This document shows, piece after piece, positions 26,123 through 35,636 of a DNA stretch of 64,000 nucleotides. Both the position numbers and the translations under genes were made by a program. The notes under the pieces were generated by a model. That model saw only the letters and a list, made by a program, of their open reading frames with translations, was not told the origin of the DNA and did not search any database. The DNA comes from Asticcacaulis sp. UBA2476 (GTDB lineage: Bacteria; Pseudomonadota; Alphaproteobacteria; Caulobacterales; Caulobacteraceae): contig DDPE01000038.1 of the NCBI GenBank assembly GCA_002342035.1, positions 124,001 through 188,000 of the forward strand. The letters are read 5' to 3'. Positions within the stretch are counted from its first letter, which is position 1, and the number at the start of each line of letters is the position of its first letter.

Positions 26123-27432
26123 CAGTGTAAAATGTCCTGAAGCTTATAATAGGCCCCGACAACCGGCAAAAACCATGGCCGACCCGTGTAGAACGGAATA
26201 GCCGACCAGTTTAAATCCCAGGGATTCTCAGCTTCACGACCGGCGATTTTCGCGCCCATGACCTGTCCCATATGCACCGACATCTGCACGCCATGACCGC
26301 TATAGCCCATGGCAAACGACATGCCCTCATGAGTGGCGGCGCGTGGCAGGCGATCTTCGGTCATATCGACCTGCCCGCCCCAGCAATACTCAATGCGGAC
26401 GCCCATAAGCTGGGGGAAAATATCCGTCATGGCGCGCTTAAGCACCTCACCGCTCTTGCCGTCGGAACGCGGGCTCGACATGGCAAAACGCGCCCGACCG
26501 CCAAAGATTAGCCGATGGTCGGGCGAAACTCGGAAATAGTTGCCAACATTCTTGGAGGTCACATAGTTGCGACGGGTCGGGACGATCTGATCGAGAACGG
26601 CCTCAGACAAAGGTTCGGTCGCGATGATAAAGCTGCCGACCGGAACAATACGCTTGCGGAAATACTGAAAGGGCTCAGAATTAGACGAACTTGGTCCCGT
26701 GCCGCCAGTGGCCAGCAGGATATGCGCCGCTTCAAATGTGCCGCGCTGTGAGGTAATCTCAAATTTTGCGTCACTCAGGCGCCGAATGGCGCTGACGGCA
26801 CATTGGTCGAAAATCTGCGCACCCGCCGACACAGCCCGATCGGCCAGACCGCGTCCGAAGCGGCCAACATGCAATTGCGCCCCCGTGGTTTGCACCAGAC
26901 CACCGTGAAATTGAGTTGAGCCAATCTCAGATGCCATATCGGCAGGCTGAACCAGCTTAACATGGCGGTCAACGCCGTCCACAATCAGTCGTTCATAAGC
27001 CTTTTCCAGCTTTTGGAAATGCTCTGGTTTAGCCGCCAGCTTAAGGCGTCCACAGCGGTTAAAATCGCAATCAATAGCTTCATCGCGAACCATGGCCTCC
27101 ACCGTATCGACCGAAGCCGCATAGGCACGGTACATGGCCTTGGCCTGATCCTTACCTAAACGGTTCGCCAAGGCACCGTAATCATGGGCGGTGCCGGCAT
27201 TGCACTGACCACCATTACGCCCTGACGCCGCACCCATAACGTCGCCAGCCTCGACCACCACGACCTTAGCGCCCGTTCTGGCCAGATAAAGCGCCGCCGA
27301 CAATCCGGTAAAGCCCGCCCCGACAACGCAGACATCATACTGTCCCGCAACGGGTCCTTCGACCGCACCGGTAAAGGCCGGGGCCGTATCAAGCCAGTAG
27401 GACAAACCGAGGGGATGGGCGACGGCGCTCAT
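26122..27432 (-). CDS. FAD-dependent amine oxidase, OrdL/PuuB-like
   Basis: A 436-residue DAO-superfamily flavoprotein of the gamma-glutamylputrescine oxidase group. The FAD motif is CVVGAGFTGLSAALYLARTG (about 33-52), then GDVMGAASGRNGGQCNAG, a loop diagnostic for OrdL/PuuB. The C-terminus has GYSGHGVQMSVHMGQVMG. These enzymes oxidise N-substituted amines to an aldehyde or keto acid plus an amine. It is the second gene of the nine-gene operon, making two distinct amine-oxidising flavoenzymes in one transcript. Confidence 0.88.
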   Translation of the reverse strand: MSAVAHPLGLSYWLDTAPAFTGAVEGPVAGQYDVCVVGAGFTGLSAALYLARTGAKVVVVEAGDVMGAASGRNGGQCNAGTAHDYGALANRLGKDQAKAMYRAYAASVDTVEAMVRDEAIDCDFNRCGRLKLAAKPEHFQKLEKAYERLIVDGVDRHVKLVQPADMASEIGSTQFHGGLVQTTGAQLHVGRFGRGLADRAVSAGAQIFDQCAVSAIRRLSDAKFEITSQRGTFEAAHILLATGGTGPSSSNSEPFQYFRKRIVPVGSFIIATEPLSEAVLDQIVPTRRNYVTSKNVGNYFRVSPDHRLIFGGRARFAMSSPRSDGKSGEVLKRAMTDIFPQLMGVRIEYCWGGQVDMTEDRLPRAATHEGMSFAMGYSGHGVQMSVHMGQVMGAKIAGREAENPWDLNWSAIPFYTGRPWFLPVVGAYYKLQDILH

Positions 27433-27436
27433 GTGA

Positions 27437-28108
27437 TTACAAACCTACCAGACCCGCCAGACCACCAATATCACTGATTTCAGCGTAGTTATAGAAAGGC
27501 GTACCCGGCTCATGACCGCGATTGACAAAGGCTTTGTCCTTGATGCCGATATCATTAGCCGACATTATGTCATAGCGCATGGATGACGACACGTGCAGGA
27601 AGTCTTCGGGCTTGGCGTCCAGAGACTGGATCATGTATTCAAATGGACGCAAACGCGGCTTATAGGCCTTGGCTTGCTGGGCAGTGTAAACACGATAGAA
27701 CGGCACGCCAAGATTGGTGACATTGGACGGGATCTGCGTGTCCATGGCATTGGACAATATCACCAGCGGAATTTTGTCAGCGATCTTGGCAAGCCCGGCC
27801 GTGACATCCGGATGCGGGCCCCAGGTCGGCACAGCAGCGTAGATTTCGGCCACGTCAGATTCGCGAAATGGCACCTTCCAGCGATTAGCTGTACGCAGAA
27901 CCGAATTATAGACGATCTCGTAATAGGGCTTCCAATCCCCTAAGACCTCATCAAGACGATAGCTGGAAAAATCCTTGCAGAAGGCGTCCATGTGTTCAGG
28001 TGCTACGCGATCAGCGAACAGCTTGCGCGCCATCGGCGCCATCTGGAAATAGATCAGGGTGCCGTAGCAATCAAAGCTGATATATTTCGGTCGGAAGGTG
28101 ATGGTCAT
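27437..28108 (-). CDS. HAD hydrolase, haloacid dehalogenase type II-like
   Basis: A 223-residue HAD-superfamily enzyme. Motif I is ISFDCYGTLIYF (nucleophile Asp), motif II LVILSNAMD, motif III Lys in QQAKAYKPRLRPFEY, and motif IV SSSMRYDIMSANDIGI. The sequence fits L-2-haloacid dehalogenase/type II HADs, many of which act as phosphatases or on other 2-substituted acids. It is the first gene of the nine-gene operon and has an Lrp-like site 109 bases upstream. Homologues are often found beside amine oxidases in amino-acid or opine catabolic clusters. Actual dehalogenation is not implied. Confidence 0.85.
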   Translation of the reverse strand: MTITFRPKYISFDCYGTLIYFQMAPMARKLFADRVAPEHMDAFCKDFSSYRLDEVLGDWKPYYEIVYNSVLRTANRWKVPFRESDVAEIYAAVPTWGPHPDVTAGLAKIADKIPLVILSNAMDTQIPSNVTNLGVPFYRVYTAQQAKAYKPRLRPFEYMIQSLDAKPEDFLHVSSSMRYDIMSANDIGIKDKAFVNRGHEPGTPFYNYAEISDIGGLAGLVGL

Positions 28109-28216
28109 GGGAATACTTTCGAAGATTATATGCCGACCTTAGCGCAGTTTAGACTCCGCTATCGCGCCGATTACGCCTCAAAATCGATGACAAAGCATCT
28201 TTTCACAGCAAATAAT

Positions 28217-28231
28217 CAGCATAATTTGCCG
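28217..28231. promoter_or_regulatory. Lrp-like site upstream of the nine-gene operon
   Basis: CAGCATAATTTGCCG matches the general Lrp consensus at 13 of 15 positions. It is embedded in an inverted repeat, GCAAAT (28208-28213) and ATTTGC (28224-28229). The preceding CAGCAAATAA (28206-28215) recurs on the minus strand upstream of the TonB receptor gene (about 31521-31530). Confidence 0.45.
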
Positions 28232-28247
28232 TGATGGATTTCAAGCC

Positions 28248-29186
28248 TCAATAGCCGCGTTTCCGGTCGATCTGTCCAACCATATCCTGCCTTGCGCGGT
28301 GACGGCGCACATTGTCCAAAAGGACGTGCCCGGCACTATCCGCATCGGTCATGGCTGCGATGTGCGGTGTCAGCAAAATACGGGGATGATTGAAGAAAGA
28401 GTGTGCAGCCGGGGGCGGTTCAACACTCAATACATCGATGACCGCGCCCGAAAGCTGGCCATTATCCAACGCATCAATCAAATCAGACTCAACCAGGTGC
28501 CCCCCGCGCCCAGCATTGATCACGCTGGCACCTTTTGGCAGGCTTTCAAACAGACTGCGGCATAATATTCCGGTAGTTTCAGCCGTCAGTGGCAACAGGC
28601 AAATCAGGATATCACAACCGGCCAAAAAGGCTTTGAGTTCCCCCTCTCCGGCAAAGCCTTCCACACCGTCAATTTGATGCGCCGAACGGCTCCAACCGCG
28701 CAATTTAAACCCAAACGGCTTCAAGCGATTGATCGCCACCTGTCCCAGTTGCCCCAGGCCCATAATCCCGACGGTGCGCTTTGGGCCGGGTATCAGCGGA
28801 ATTTCATGCCATATCCCCGCGGCTTGCTGATGGTGGTAATCCATCATATGCCGGTGTAAATAGAGTGTAGCGAAGCTGATATATTCGCCCATGCCGTCAC
28901 TGATCGACGCATCGATCATCCGCACGACCTTGATGTGGGCTGGCACATGGCTAAGGTCAAATTGATCGGCGCCCGCCCCGACGGAAAAGATCACCTCTAA
29001 TGCCGGCAGGCTATCGATCAGTTCTGGTGTAAATTGCCAGGTCACCAGATATTTCACGCTCTTGAGGTCGCAAGGTTCCGGCCAGATATGAAAGGCCAGA
29101 TCGGGAATTTCACGGCTAAAAATCGCCTGCCAGGCCTGACCGCGCGTCACTTGAGATTTGTACAATAAGCTCATGATAAATCTCAT
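28248..29186 (-). CDS. ghrA: D-2-hydroxyacid dehydrogenase (glyoxylate/hydroxypyruvate reductase A-like)
   Basis: A 312-residue NAD(P)-dependent reductase. The nucleotide fold GIMGLGQLGQVAINRL is at about 138-153. The catalytic Arg is in NAGRGGHLVESDLI, and the Glu and His are in SVEPPPAAHSFF and LLTPHIAAMTD. This matches the GhrA group, which reduces glyoxylate or hydroxypyruvate. An AGGAGG about eleven bases before the ATG at 29186 supports that start; a second ATG four codons later is possible. It lies 65 bases after the TonB receptor gene and could share its transcript. A role in disposing of a glyoxylate product of the oxidases is inferred. Confidence 0.85.
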   Translation of the reverse strand: MRFIMSLLYKSQVTRGQAWQAIFSREIPDLAFHIWPEPCDLKSVKYLVTWQFTPELIDSLPALEVIFSVGAGADQFDLSHVPAHIKVVRMIDASISDGMGEYISFATLYLHRHMMDYHHQQAAGIWHEIPLIPGPKRTVGIMGLGQLGQVAINRLKPFGFKLRGWSRSAHQIDGVEGFAGEGELKAFLAGCDILICLLPLTAETTGILCRSLFESLPKGASVINAGRGGHLVESDLIDALDNGQLSGAVIDVLSVEPPPAAHSFFNHPRILLTPHIAAMTDADSAGHVLLDNVRRHRARQDMVGQIDRKRGY

Positions 29187-29251
29187 AAAAAAGCGCCCTC
29201 CTTGAGGTGAAAGGAGAGCGCAAAGTTAAATCCAGGTCGTAGAGTGGCCGT

Positions 29252-31390
29252 TTAGAAACTATAGCCCAGGCTGATCTTGGCGGTGCGTGGAGCCCCCGGC
29301 ATGATCCACAGGCGCGAATAAGAGGCGCTGAAGTAATCCTCGTCGAACAGGTTGTTGATCTCAGCCGTGACCTTGATGTGCTCGGTCGGCTTATAACCGG
29401 CAAACAGGCTGACTAGGGTGTAGTCCGGCAGCATGAATTTGGTGCCGGTTTCGCCGAGGCGCTCACCTACATAGTTGGCGCGGGCACCAACGCTATAGAC
29501 GGTATCGCCAGCATGGAAGTCCTTGAACACCATGATATTGCCGCTGTTTTTGGCAACGTTGATCAAGGGATCACCGGCCAGAACCGTCAGGCTGAAATCA
29601 GGGTCTTTCATGCCTTCCGACACATAGGCATCGGTATAGGCATATGATGCCATGATCTTGATATCACCAGGCAATTCCAACTTGCCGTCCGCTTCAAAGC
29701 CCTTGCTTTCGGCCTTACCCACAGCGATGGAGAAGTTGGCATTAATCGGATCGGCGGTCAGGATATTGCTCTTTTCCGCCTTATAGATCGACATCGAACC
29801 GCTCAAAGCACCATCAAAGGCTTCAGCCTTCATGCCAAGCTCGATGGACTTGGACAATTCCGGCTCAAACGGCTTGTTGCTGGCATCAGCACCCGATTGA
29901 GGACGGAAGCCTTCGCCATAAGACGCATAGACCGAAACCGTCTTAGTGGGCTCATACACCAGTCCGACCATGGGTGAGAACTTCGAGATATCATCCGGGA
30001 TCGTAATATTAGTGGCACGGTTGATGAACTCGCGTTCAAACTTGTCATAGCGGCCACCGATCCGGAATTTCCACTGATCGGTCAGGTCGATCTGATCCTG
30101 AAGATAAATCCCCTTGGATTCAACCTTTTCCAGTGTGTTCGTAACCACGGCTGTTGTGGCAGGCAGCTTGCCATAGGCCGGATTGAAGATATTGACCGAA
30201 TTGGCCGCCGCTTCAGTCTGGGCCAATGAGGCCGTACCGGGACGATAGCGCTTTTGAATATTATCATATTCCAGATCTTCGTAGTCCGCTCCGATCAGGA
30301 TATGGTGCGTAAAGCTGCCGGTCTTGAAGCGACCCGACAATTCAGCCCGCGGCAGAACACTTGAGGTCTGATAATCACGCTCACGACGCTGACGCGACAG
30401 GTTGGTGCCGTCGAGATAGAGCTTTTGACGGCCCGTTGCCAGTTCGGCTTCGGTCGAGAAGCCCTGGAAGGTGGTATCGCGAATACCTAGCCCTAACAGT
30501 AAATTCCAGTTGGTGCTGATTTTCTGGGCAATACCGAACTGATGGCCGACCGCGTTGATCTTGATCGGTCCGTCACCGGGCTCTCCTAAGAAGCGGTTGG
30601 CGGGCACGGTGTTAAGGTTACCATTCACCACCACGATACCCCGATCGAAAGGCACTTCCTGATGGGTAATGCTCAGGTCATAGGTTAGCGTCGTCGTATC
30701 GGTCAGGCGTGCCAGAAGCGACGGATTGATGCTGTATTTCTTTGATTCAATCGTGTCGCGGAAGCTGCCCGCTTCTTCATAGGAGCCCGTAATGCGTCCG
30801 GCGATATTGCTGGTGATCCTGTTGGTGTAATCGGCATCGACACGATAGAGATCAAATTCACCGATCGTCGCATTGACCGAACCTTCCTGAGAGAACTTAG
30901 GCTTCTTGGTGATGATATTGACCGTACCGCCAGGTTCACCGCGACCGAACAGCGCCGAGCCTGGCCCCTTGATGATTTCGATGCGCTCGACATTGCCGGC
31001 ATCGCGGGGGCCACCGTAACCGCGGCCTTCGTTATAACCATTGACCAGATAGCCGGACGGCATGTTCGGATCGCCAACAAACCCACGAATAGCAAACGAA
31101 TCCCACAAACCGCCAAAATTGCTCTGGCGCGAAATGCCCGAAGCCATATCAAGCGCGGCATCCAGACGGGTGATGCCCAAATCCTTGAGCATTTCACCAT
31201 CAAGTACCTGCACGGCTTGGGGTACGCTTCTTAAGGGCACATCACCGCGAAATGGCTGACGCTTACCCTGGATAACAACTTCTTCGACCTTGTCGGCCGG
31301 AGCGGCATCTTGTGCAAAGGCGGCAGGTGCCGTCAGCAAAAGTGCGGAGCCTGCCAAAAGGGCGGATTTGTAGCGCTTCAGAATAGTCAT
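29252..31390 (-). CDS. TonB-dependent siderophore-type receptor
   Basis: A 712-residue outer-membrane receptor. The signal peptide ends AAFAQDAAPADK, followed by a TonB box-like VEEVVIQG and a plug at about 50-165 (SVPQAVQVLDGEMLKDLG, IRGFVGDPNMPSGYLVNG, VERIEIIKGPGSALFGRGEP, GTVNIITKKP). The 22-strand barrel ends AKISLGYSF. The plug pattern is that of ferric-siderophore (FhuA/FoxA-class) receptors, not sugar receptors. No STN domain is present. In context it may import a metal-loaded or metal-chelating N-substituted amino acid that the ABC system then takes up. An AT-rich upstream region with an 11-bp palindrome may hold its regulator site. Confidence 0.9.
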   Translation of the reverse strand: MTILKRYKSALLAGSALLLTAPAAFAQDAAPADKVEEVVIQGKRQPFRGDVPLRSVPQAVQVLDGEMLKDLGITRLDAALDMASGISRQSNFGGLWDSFAIRGFVGDPNMPSGYLVNGYNEGRGYGGPRDAGNVERIEIIKGPGSALFGRGEPGGTVNIITKKPKFSQEGSVNATIGEFDLYRVDADYTNRITSNIAGRITGSYEEAGSFRDTIESKKYSINPSLLARLTDTTTLTYDLSITHQEVPFDRGIVVVNGNLNTVPANRFLGEPGDGPIKINAVGHQFGIAQKISTNWNLLLGLGIRDTTFQGFSTEAELATGRQKLYLDGTNLSRQRRERDYQTSSVLPRAELSGRFKTGSFTHHILIGADYEDLEYDNIQKRYRPGTASLAQTEAAANSVNIFNPAYGKLPATTAVVTNTLEKVESKGIYLQDQIDLTDQWKFRIGGRYDKFEREFINRATNITIPDDISKFSPMVGLVYEPTKTVSVYASYGEGFRPQSGADASNKPFEPELSKSIELGMKAEAFDGALSGSMSIYKAEKSNILTADPINANFSIAVGKAESKGFEADGKLELPGDIKIMASYAYTDAYVSEGMKDPDFSLTVLAGDPLINVAKNSGNIMVFKDFHAGDTVYSVGARANYVGERLGETGTKFMLPDYTLVSLFAGYKPTEHIKVTAEINNLFDEDYFSASYSRLWIMPGAPRTAKISLGYSF

Positions 31391-31528
31391 AATAATCCCC
31401 TATTATTGCAAAAGATGAAAGCAACTCTCACCCAATTCCGTCGTCCTAAAGATCACACTCAGGACACTACTTCGGTGCCTTAAATCGTAATCTGTATTCG
31501 CCCCGATATTTATGTATTTTTTTATTTG

Positions 31529-31539
31529 CTGATAATCAG
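31529..31539. promoter_or_regulatory. 11-bp palindrome upstream of siderophore receptor gene
   Basis: CTGAT-A-ATCAG is a perfect palindrome about 140 bases before the receptor start, inside an AT-rich stretch with flanking ATTTGC and GCAAAT arms. It only loosely resembles a Fur box (GATAATnnnn), so the regulator may be Fur-type or the Lrp-like protein. Confidence 0.3.
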
Positions 31540-31640
31540 AGTGGCGCAAATATGAAGTTTTTGTGTCCGAAAATCAGCGGTATTTGAGGCGAAGCGTTTG
31601 TAAACGTCGATCAAAACGCAGATTATATCGCGGCATGAAT

Positions 31641-32843
31641 TTAGAGATACCGCAGGAAGGCCAAGTCTTTGCGGCGCTTCTTGAGGTTAGAGAACCAGCG
31701 CGCCGGGAAATACAGCGGCACGATCATCACCAGCCACATCACCCACACCGGCCATAGGACACTGACGCCAAAAAATGCGCCCTGATTGAGTCCCCAGATA
31801 GCCACCCCGCTCAGATAAAACGCTTTTAGAACAAACAAGTGCAGCAGATAAAAGAACATCGGCGCGCCGCCCAGAATGGCCAGTTGCTTTAAGCCTGGCC
31901 CCTCACCGGCTTTTTCAAACACACTCAGCAGGATTAACCCCACACCAATGGTCGGCATCAGAAACAGCAGTGAAGGCGGATACTTCGTTAACGACAGAAA
32001 GCTCATGACGGTGCGCACCGGCTCATCGGTGATAAACCAGGCCTTATCGCCATACACATTCAGCGCCCGCAGTAAAACGAAACCAATGACCAGACCAATA
32101 CCCAGCACAATCAGGTTCTTCTGACGCTTCACGGCATCCGATCCTTTGGCGTACCATGGCCCCATCGCATACCCCAGCAGCATCACACCGATCCACGGCA
32201 GAATAGGATAGGTCGTCTTGGCGATCAGGTCACCGCCCAGATGGATCACATCGCGCTGATGCAGCATGGCCCATGGCACAAAAAATGGGGACGAGGCATC
32301 AAGCTTGATGCCGTCAAGCAGATTATGGCCACAGACAATCACAAGCCCCAGCGCAATCTGAGCCTTGCGTGGCAGATAGATCAGGGATGAGAGAACGATC
32401 ATACACAGGCCAATGGCCCAGATGATCTGTAACCAGAATGTATGAGGGATCAGATTGCCCGACCAGGCGATGCCGACTACGAACAACTCCAGAAGCATCA
32501 GGAAAGCCCCGCGCTTGATCAGGAAGGCCGAGACTTCTTTTTTGGTGTGGTTCTGCCCATATAACCAAGCCGAAAGCCCGGTCAGAAACACAAACACCGG
32601 CGCACATAACATGCTGGAGATGCGGGTGAAAAACAGTGCCGGATCGGTGGTCAGAGCCGCCATCGGATCAGACACCTGATGGTGCAGGAAAATCGTCTCA
32701 CGTACGTGATCCAGCAACATGATCACCATGACAAAGCCGCGCAGAGCGTCGATGGCAATCAATCTTTGGCTGGCAACAGGCATAGCGACAGATTTTGGCG
32801 ACGATAGAACACCAGATGTCGGCAGGGGGGTGGCTTGGGTCAT
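31641..32843 (-). CDS. Membrane acyltransferase-like protein (DUF1624/heparan N-acetyltransferase fold)
   Basis: A 400-residue polytopic protein with about ten membrane segments. The DUF1624 / acyltransferase signature is RLIAIDALRGFVMVIMLLDH near 24-43, then FFTRISSMLCAPVFVFLTG. The start at 32843 (MTQATPLPTSG) has GGAGG six bases upstream and is better than an ATG five codons earlier. Relatives transfer acyl groups across or at the inner membrane. It stands alone between the receptor and the dehydrogenase operon, with 234 bases upstream and 250 downstream free of genes. The substrate is unknown. Confidence 0.75.
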   Translation of the reverse strand: MTQATPLPTSGVLSSPKSVAMPVASQRLIAIDALRGFVMVIMLLDHVRETIFLHHQVSDPMAALTTDPALFFTRISSMLCAPVFVFLTGLSAWLYGQNHTKKEVSAFLIKRGAFLMLLELFVVGIAWSGNLIPHTFWLQIIWAIGLCMIVLSSLIYLPRKAQIALGLVIVCGHNLLDGIKLDASSPFFVPWAMLHQRDVIHLGGDLIAKTTYPILPWIGVMLLGYAMGPWYAKGSDAVKRQKNLIVLGIGLVIGFVLLRALNVYGDKAWFITDEPVRTVMSFLSLTKYPPSLLFLMPTIGVGLILLSVFEKAGEGPGLKQLAILGGAPMFFYLLHLFVLKAFYLSGVAIWGLNQGAFFGVSVLWPVWVMWLVMIVPLYFPARWFSNLKKRRKDLAFLRYL

Positions 32844-33078
32844 CAACGGCCTCCGCAACTCAATATGTTATTTTATAACACCTACGTAGCCCGCGCGGTT
32901 TGGTCAACAGGGTCTATGACATTTCCCCATTGCCGCGCTGAACCTGAACGCATCATGACATATTAATGAAGGTCTGTTTGGCGTCATGCCGTATGCACCG
33001 GTGCGACAGAGGGTTTTAACCAAAATTATGCCCTAAACAGCATAAGTCGCGCATCTGTCGCATGTGAAACGACTGCAC

Positions 33079-34554
33079 TTACAGGGCACTCACACCGCCA
33101 ATCAGCATGAACTTGATGTTGAGATATTCTTCAATGCCGTATTTGGAGCCTTCACGACCCAGACCGGAGTCCTTGATGCCACCAAACGGGGCCATTTCGG
33201 TCGATATCGCCCCGGTATTCAGCCCCACCATCCCGGTTTCAAGCTCCTCTGATACCACCAGAGCCTGAGACAGATCACGCGTAAAGACATAGGCCGCTAA
33301 ACCGGTTGACACCGCATTGGCCATAGCCACGGCCTCAGACGCTGTAGAAAAGCGGAATATGGGCGCCACCGGCCCAAAGGTCTCTTCCTGAGATAAAGCC
33401 ATAGCGGTCGTGGCATTGGTCAGGATGGTTGGCGCAAAGAACGCACCCGCGCCTATATTGTTTAGCGTATGTCCGCCTGTAATGACCTGCGCTCCCTTTG
33501 AGACCGCATCGGCCACATGGCGTTCCACCTTATCGAGGGCCGCTTTGTTGATTAGCGGCCCTTGGGTCGCACCGTCGGTCAGCCCTGTGGCAACCTTCAG
33601 CGCGTCGACCTTGAGTTTCAAGGCCGCGACAAAGCGATCATAGATGCCATCCTGTACTAGGATACGGTTGGCACAAACGCAGGTCTGGCCGGTATTGCGA
33701 AACTTAGACGCCATGGCACCTTCGACCGCCCCATCCATATCGGCATCATCAAAGACGATCAGGGCGGCATTGCCCCCCAGTTCCATCGACACCCGTTTCA
33801 TGGTGCCAGCACAGGCGGCGGTAAGGAACTTGCCCACCGCCGTTGACCCCGTGAACGTCAGCTTTCGTACCCGTGGATCACCGGTAAGCACTGAGCCTAT
33901 GCCTTGCGGTTGCCCTGTCACCACATTGAATACACCGTCAGATATACCGGCTTCTTGCGCTAAAACCGCCAGCGCCAGGGCCGTCAAAGGCGTCAGATCA
34001 GAAGGCTTCAGCACTACCGTGCAGCCAGCCGCCAATGCAGCCCCCGCCTTACGGGTAATCATCGCTGCTGGAAAATTCCACGGCGTAATAGCCGCTACCA
34101 CACCCACGGGCTGCTTGATCACCATCAATCGTTGATCAGCACGCGGTGCGGGCAAGGTATCGCCGGAAATGCGCTTGGCCTCTTCGGCAAACCATTCAAT
34201 AAATCCTGCCGCATAGGCAATTTCCCCCAAGGCTTCCGCATAGGGCTTACCTTGCTCACGGGTGAGGATCAGCGCAATATCTTCGGCATGAGTTTCGATC
34301 AGATCGAACCAGTTCCGCAACAACTTGGCCCGCGTCTTGGCCGGTAAGGCCGACCAGTCGGATAAGGCAGCATGGGCGGCGGTGACCGCCCGCTCCGCTT
34401 CACCCGCGCCCATATCCGGTACAGTGGCTATGGTGGCAAGACTGGCCGGATCATCAACATTGATTACCATACCAGCATCGGCATCGCACCATACGCCACC
34501 AATCAGGGCTTGCTCCCGCAAAAGGTCAGCGCGCTTTAATCCCTCAATGCTCAT
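33079..34554 (-). CDS. gabD: NAD(P)-dependent succinate-semialdehyde dehydrogenase
   Basis: A 491-residue ALDH of the GabD group. Motifs are TPWNFPAAMITRKAGAAL, FTGSTAVGK, MELGGNAALIVFDDA (catalytic Glu) and FRNTGQTCVCANRI, where the Cys-x-Cys pair is the redox-switch arrangement seen in bacterial succinate-semialdehyde dehydrogenases. It would feed a four-carbon semialdehyde from amine or GABA breakdown into succinate. It overlaps the preceding tartrate-dehydrogenase-like gene by four bases and is the last gene of a six-gene operon. Confidence 0.88.
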   Translation of the reverse strand: MSIEGLKRADLLREQALIGGVWCDADAGMVINVDDPASLATIATVPDMGAGEAERAVTAAHAALSDWSALPAKTRAKLLRNWFDLIETHAEDIALILTREQGKPYAEALGEIAYAAGFIEWFAEEAKRISGDTLPAPRADQRLMVIKQPVGVVAAITPWNFPAAMITRKAGAALAAGCTVVLKPSDLTPLTALALAVLAQEAGISDGVFNVVTGQPQGIGSVLTGDPRVRKLTFTGSTAVGKFLTAACAGTMKRVSMELGGNAALIVFDDADMDGAVEGAMASKFRNTGQTCVCANRILVQDGIYDRFVAALKLKVDALKVATGLTDGATQGPLINKAALDKVERHVADAVSKGAQVITGGHTLNNIGAGAFFAPTILTNATTAMALSQEETFGPVAPIFRFSTASEAVAMANAVSTGLAAYVFTRDLSQALVVSEELETGMVGLNTGAISTEMAPFGGIKDSGLGREGSKYGIEEYLNIKFMLIGGVSAL

Positions 34555-35618
34555 GCCTGCAACGCAGCCGCAATAGCGGCCCCCAATTGATCGGTGGTGG
34601 CCGTCCCGCCCAGATCGGGCGTCAAGGGCGCATCAGCGGCGGTCAGCACGGTTTCTATCGCACGCATGATGGCTGCCGCGGCTTCGGGTTCTCCCAGGTG
34701 CTCCAGCATCATTGATGCCGACCAGATTTGGCCAATGGGGTTAGCTATGCCCAGACCGGCGATATCGGGCGCTGAGCCATGAACCGGCTCAAACATCGAT
34801 GGATACTTGCCTTCAGGGTTGATATTGGCCGATGGCGCCACGGCAATCGTCCCCGTGACCCCCGGTCCCAGATCGGACAGGATATCGCCGAACAGGTTCG
34901 AGCCAACCACCACGTCAAAGCGTTCCGGGTGCATAACAAAACGCGCACACAGAATATCGATATGATGCTGATCTATTCTGGTGTCAGGATATTCTCTGGC
35001 CATGGCCTCGAAGCGTTCATCCCAATAGGGCATGGAATGATAGATACCGTTTGACTTAGTGGCCGACGACACATGCTTGCGCCCCAGCCTGTTGGCCAAC
35101 TCAAAGGCATACCGCAAGATGCGGTCAGTGCCCTTGGCGGTAAAGCGAGCGACCTGAGTGACGCCTTCGGTCGGCAGGCCTTCATCATAGCGTCCACCTT
35201 CCTGCGAATACTCACCTTCGGAATTTTCGCGTACGATCCAGAAATCGATATCACCCGGTTTTTTATTGGCCAAGGGACATGGCACACCCGGCAACAGACG
35301 CACAGGCCGCAGGTTGACATACTGATCAAAGGCCCGGCGAATAGGGATCAACAGCCCCCACAAGGACACGTGATCCGGTACGCCCGGATAACCCACCGCC
35401 CCCAGAAAAATGCTGTCATGTCTTGAGAGTTGCTCAAGACCGTCATCGGGCATCATCTGCCCCGTCGCCTTATATGTCTCGCAACTCCAGTCATAATGAC
35501 CATAGTTTAAACCAAAGCCGAACTTAGCCGCCGACGCATTCAACACCTCCAGGGCGGGCGGCATAACTTCCCGTCCGATACCGTCTCCGGGAATGACCGC
35601 AATAGAATAGGTCTTCAT
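34551..35618 (-). CDS. Tartrate/D-malate dehydrogenase-type decarboxylating dehydrogenase
   Basis: A 355-residue member of the isocitrate/isopropylmalate dehydrogenase family. The N-terminus IAVIPGDGIGREVMP and the metal-site region GSNLFGDILSDLGPGVTG are typical. The loop DHVSLWGLLIPIRRAFDQYV and VRENSEGEYSQEGGR distinguish tartrate dehydrogenase/decarboxylase and D-malate dehydrogenase (TtuC/DmlA) from leucine-pathway LeuB. It oxidises a 2-hydroxy diacid with NAD. Its pairing with a semialdehyde dehydrogenase points to C4-acid metabolism. Which hydroxy acid it uses cannot be told. Confidence 0.85.
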   Translation of the reverse strand: MKTYSIAVIPGDGIGREVMPPALEVLNASAAKFGFGLNYGHYDWSCETYKATGQMMPDDGLEQLSRHDSIFLGAVGYPGVPDHVSLWGLLIPIRRAFDQYVNLRPVRLLPGVPCPLANKKPGDIDFWIVRENSEGEYSQEGGRYDEGLPTEGVTQVARFTAKGTDRILRYAFELANRLGRKHVSSATKSNGIYHSMPYWDERFEAMAREYPDTRIDQHHIDILCARFVMHPERFDVVVGSNLFGDILSDLGPGVTGTIAVAPSANINPEGKYPSMFEPVHGSAPDIAGLGIANPIGQIWSASMMLEHLGEPEAAAAIMRAIETVLTAADAPLTPDLGGTATTDQLGAAIAAALQA

Positions 35619-35636
35619 TATAATATCCTGAAATTA

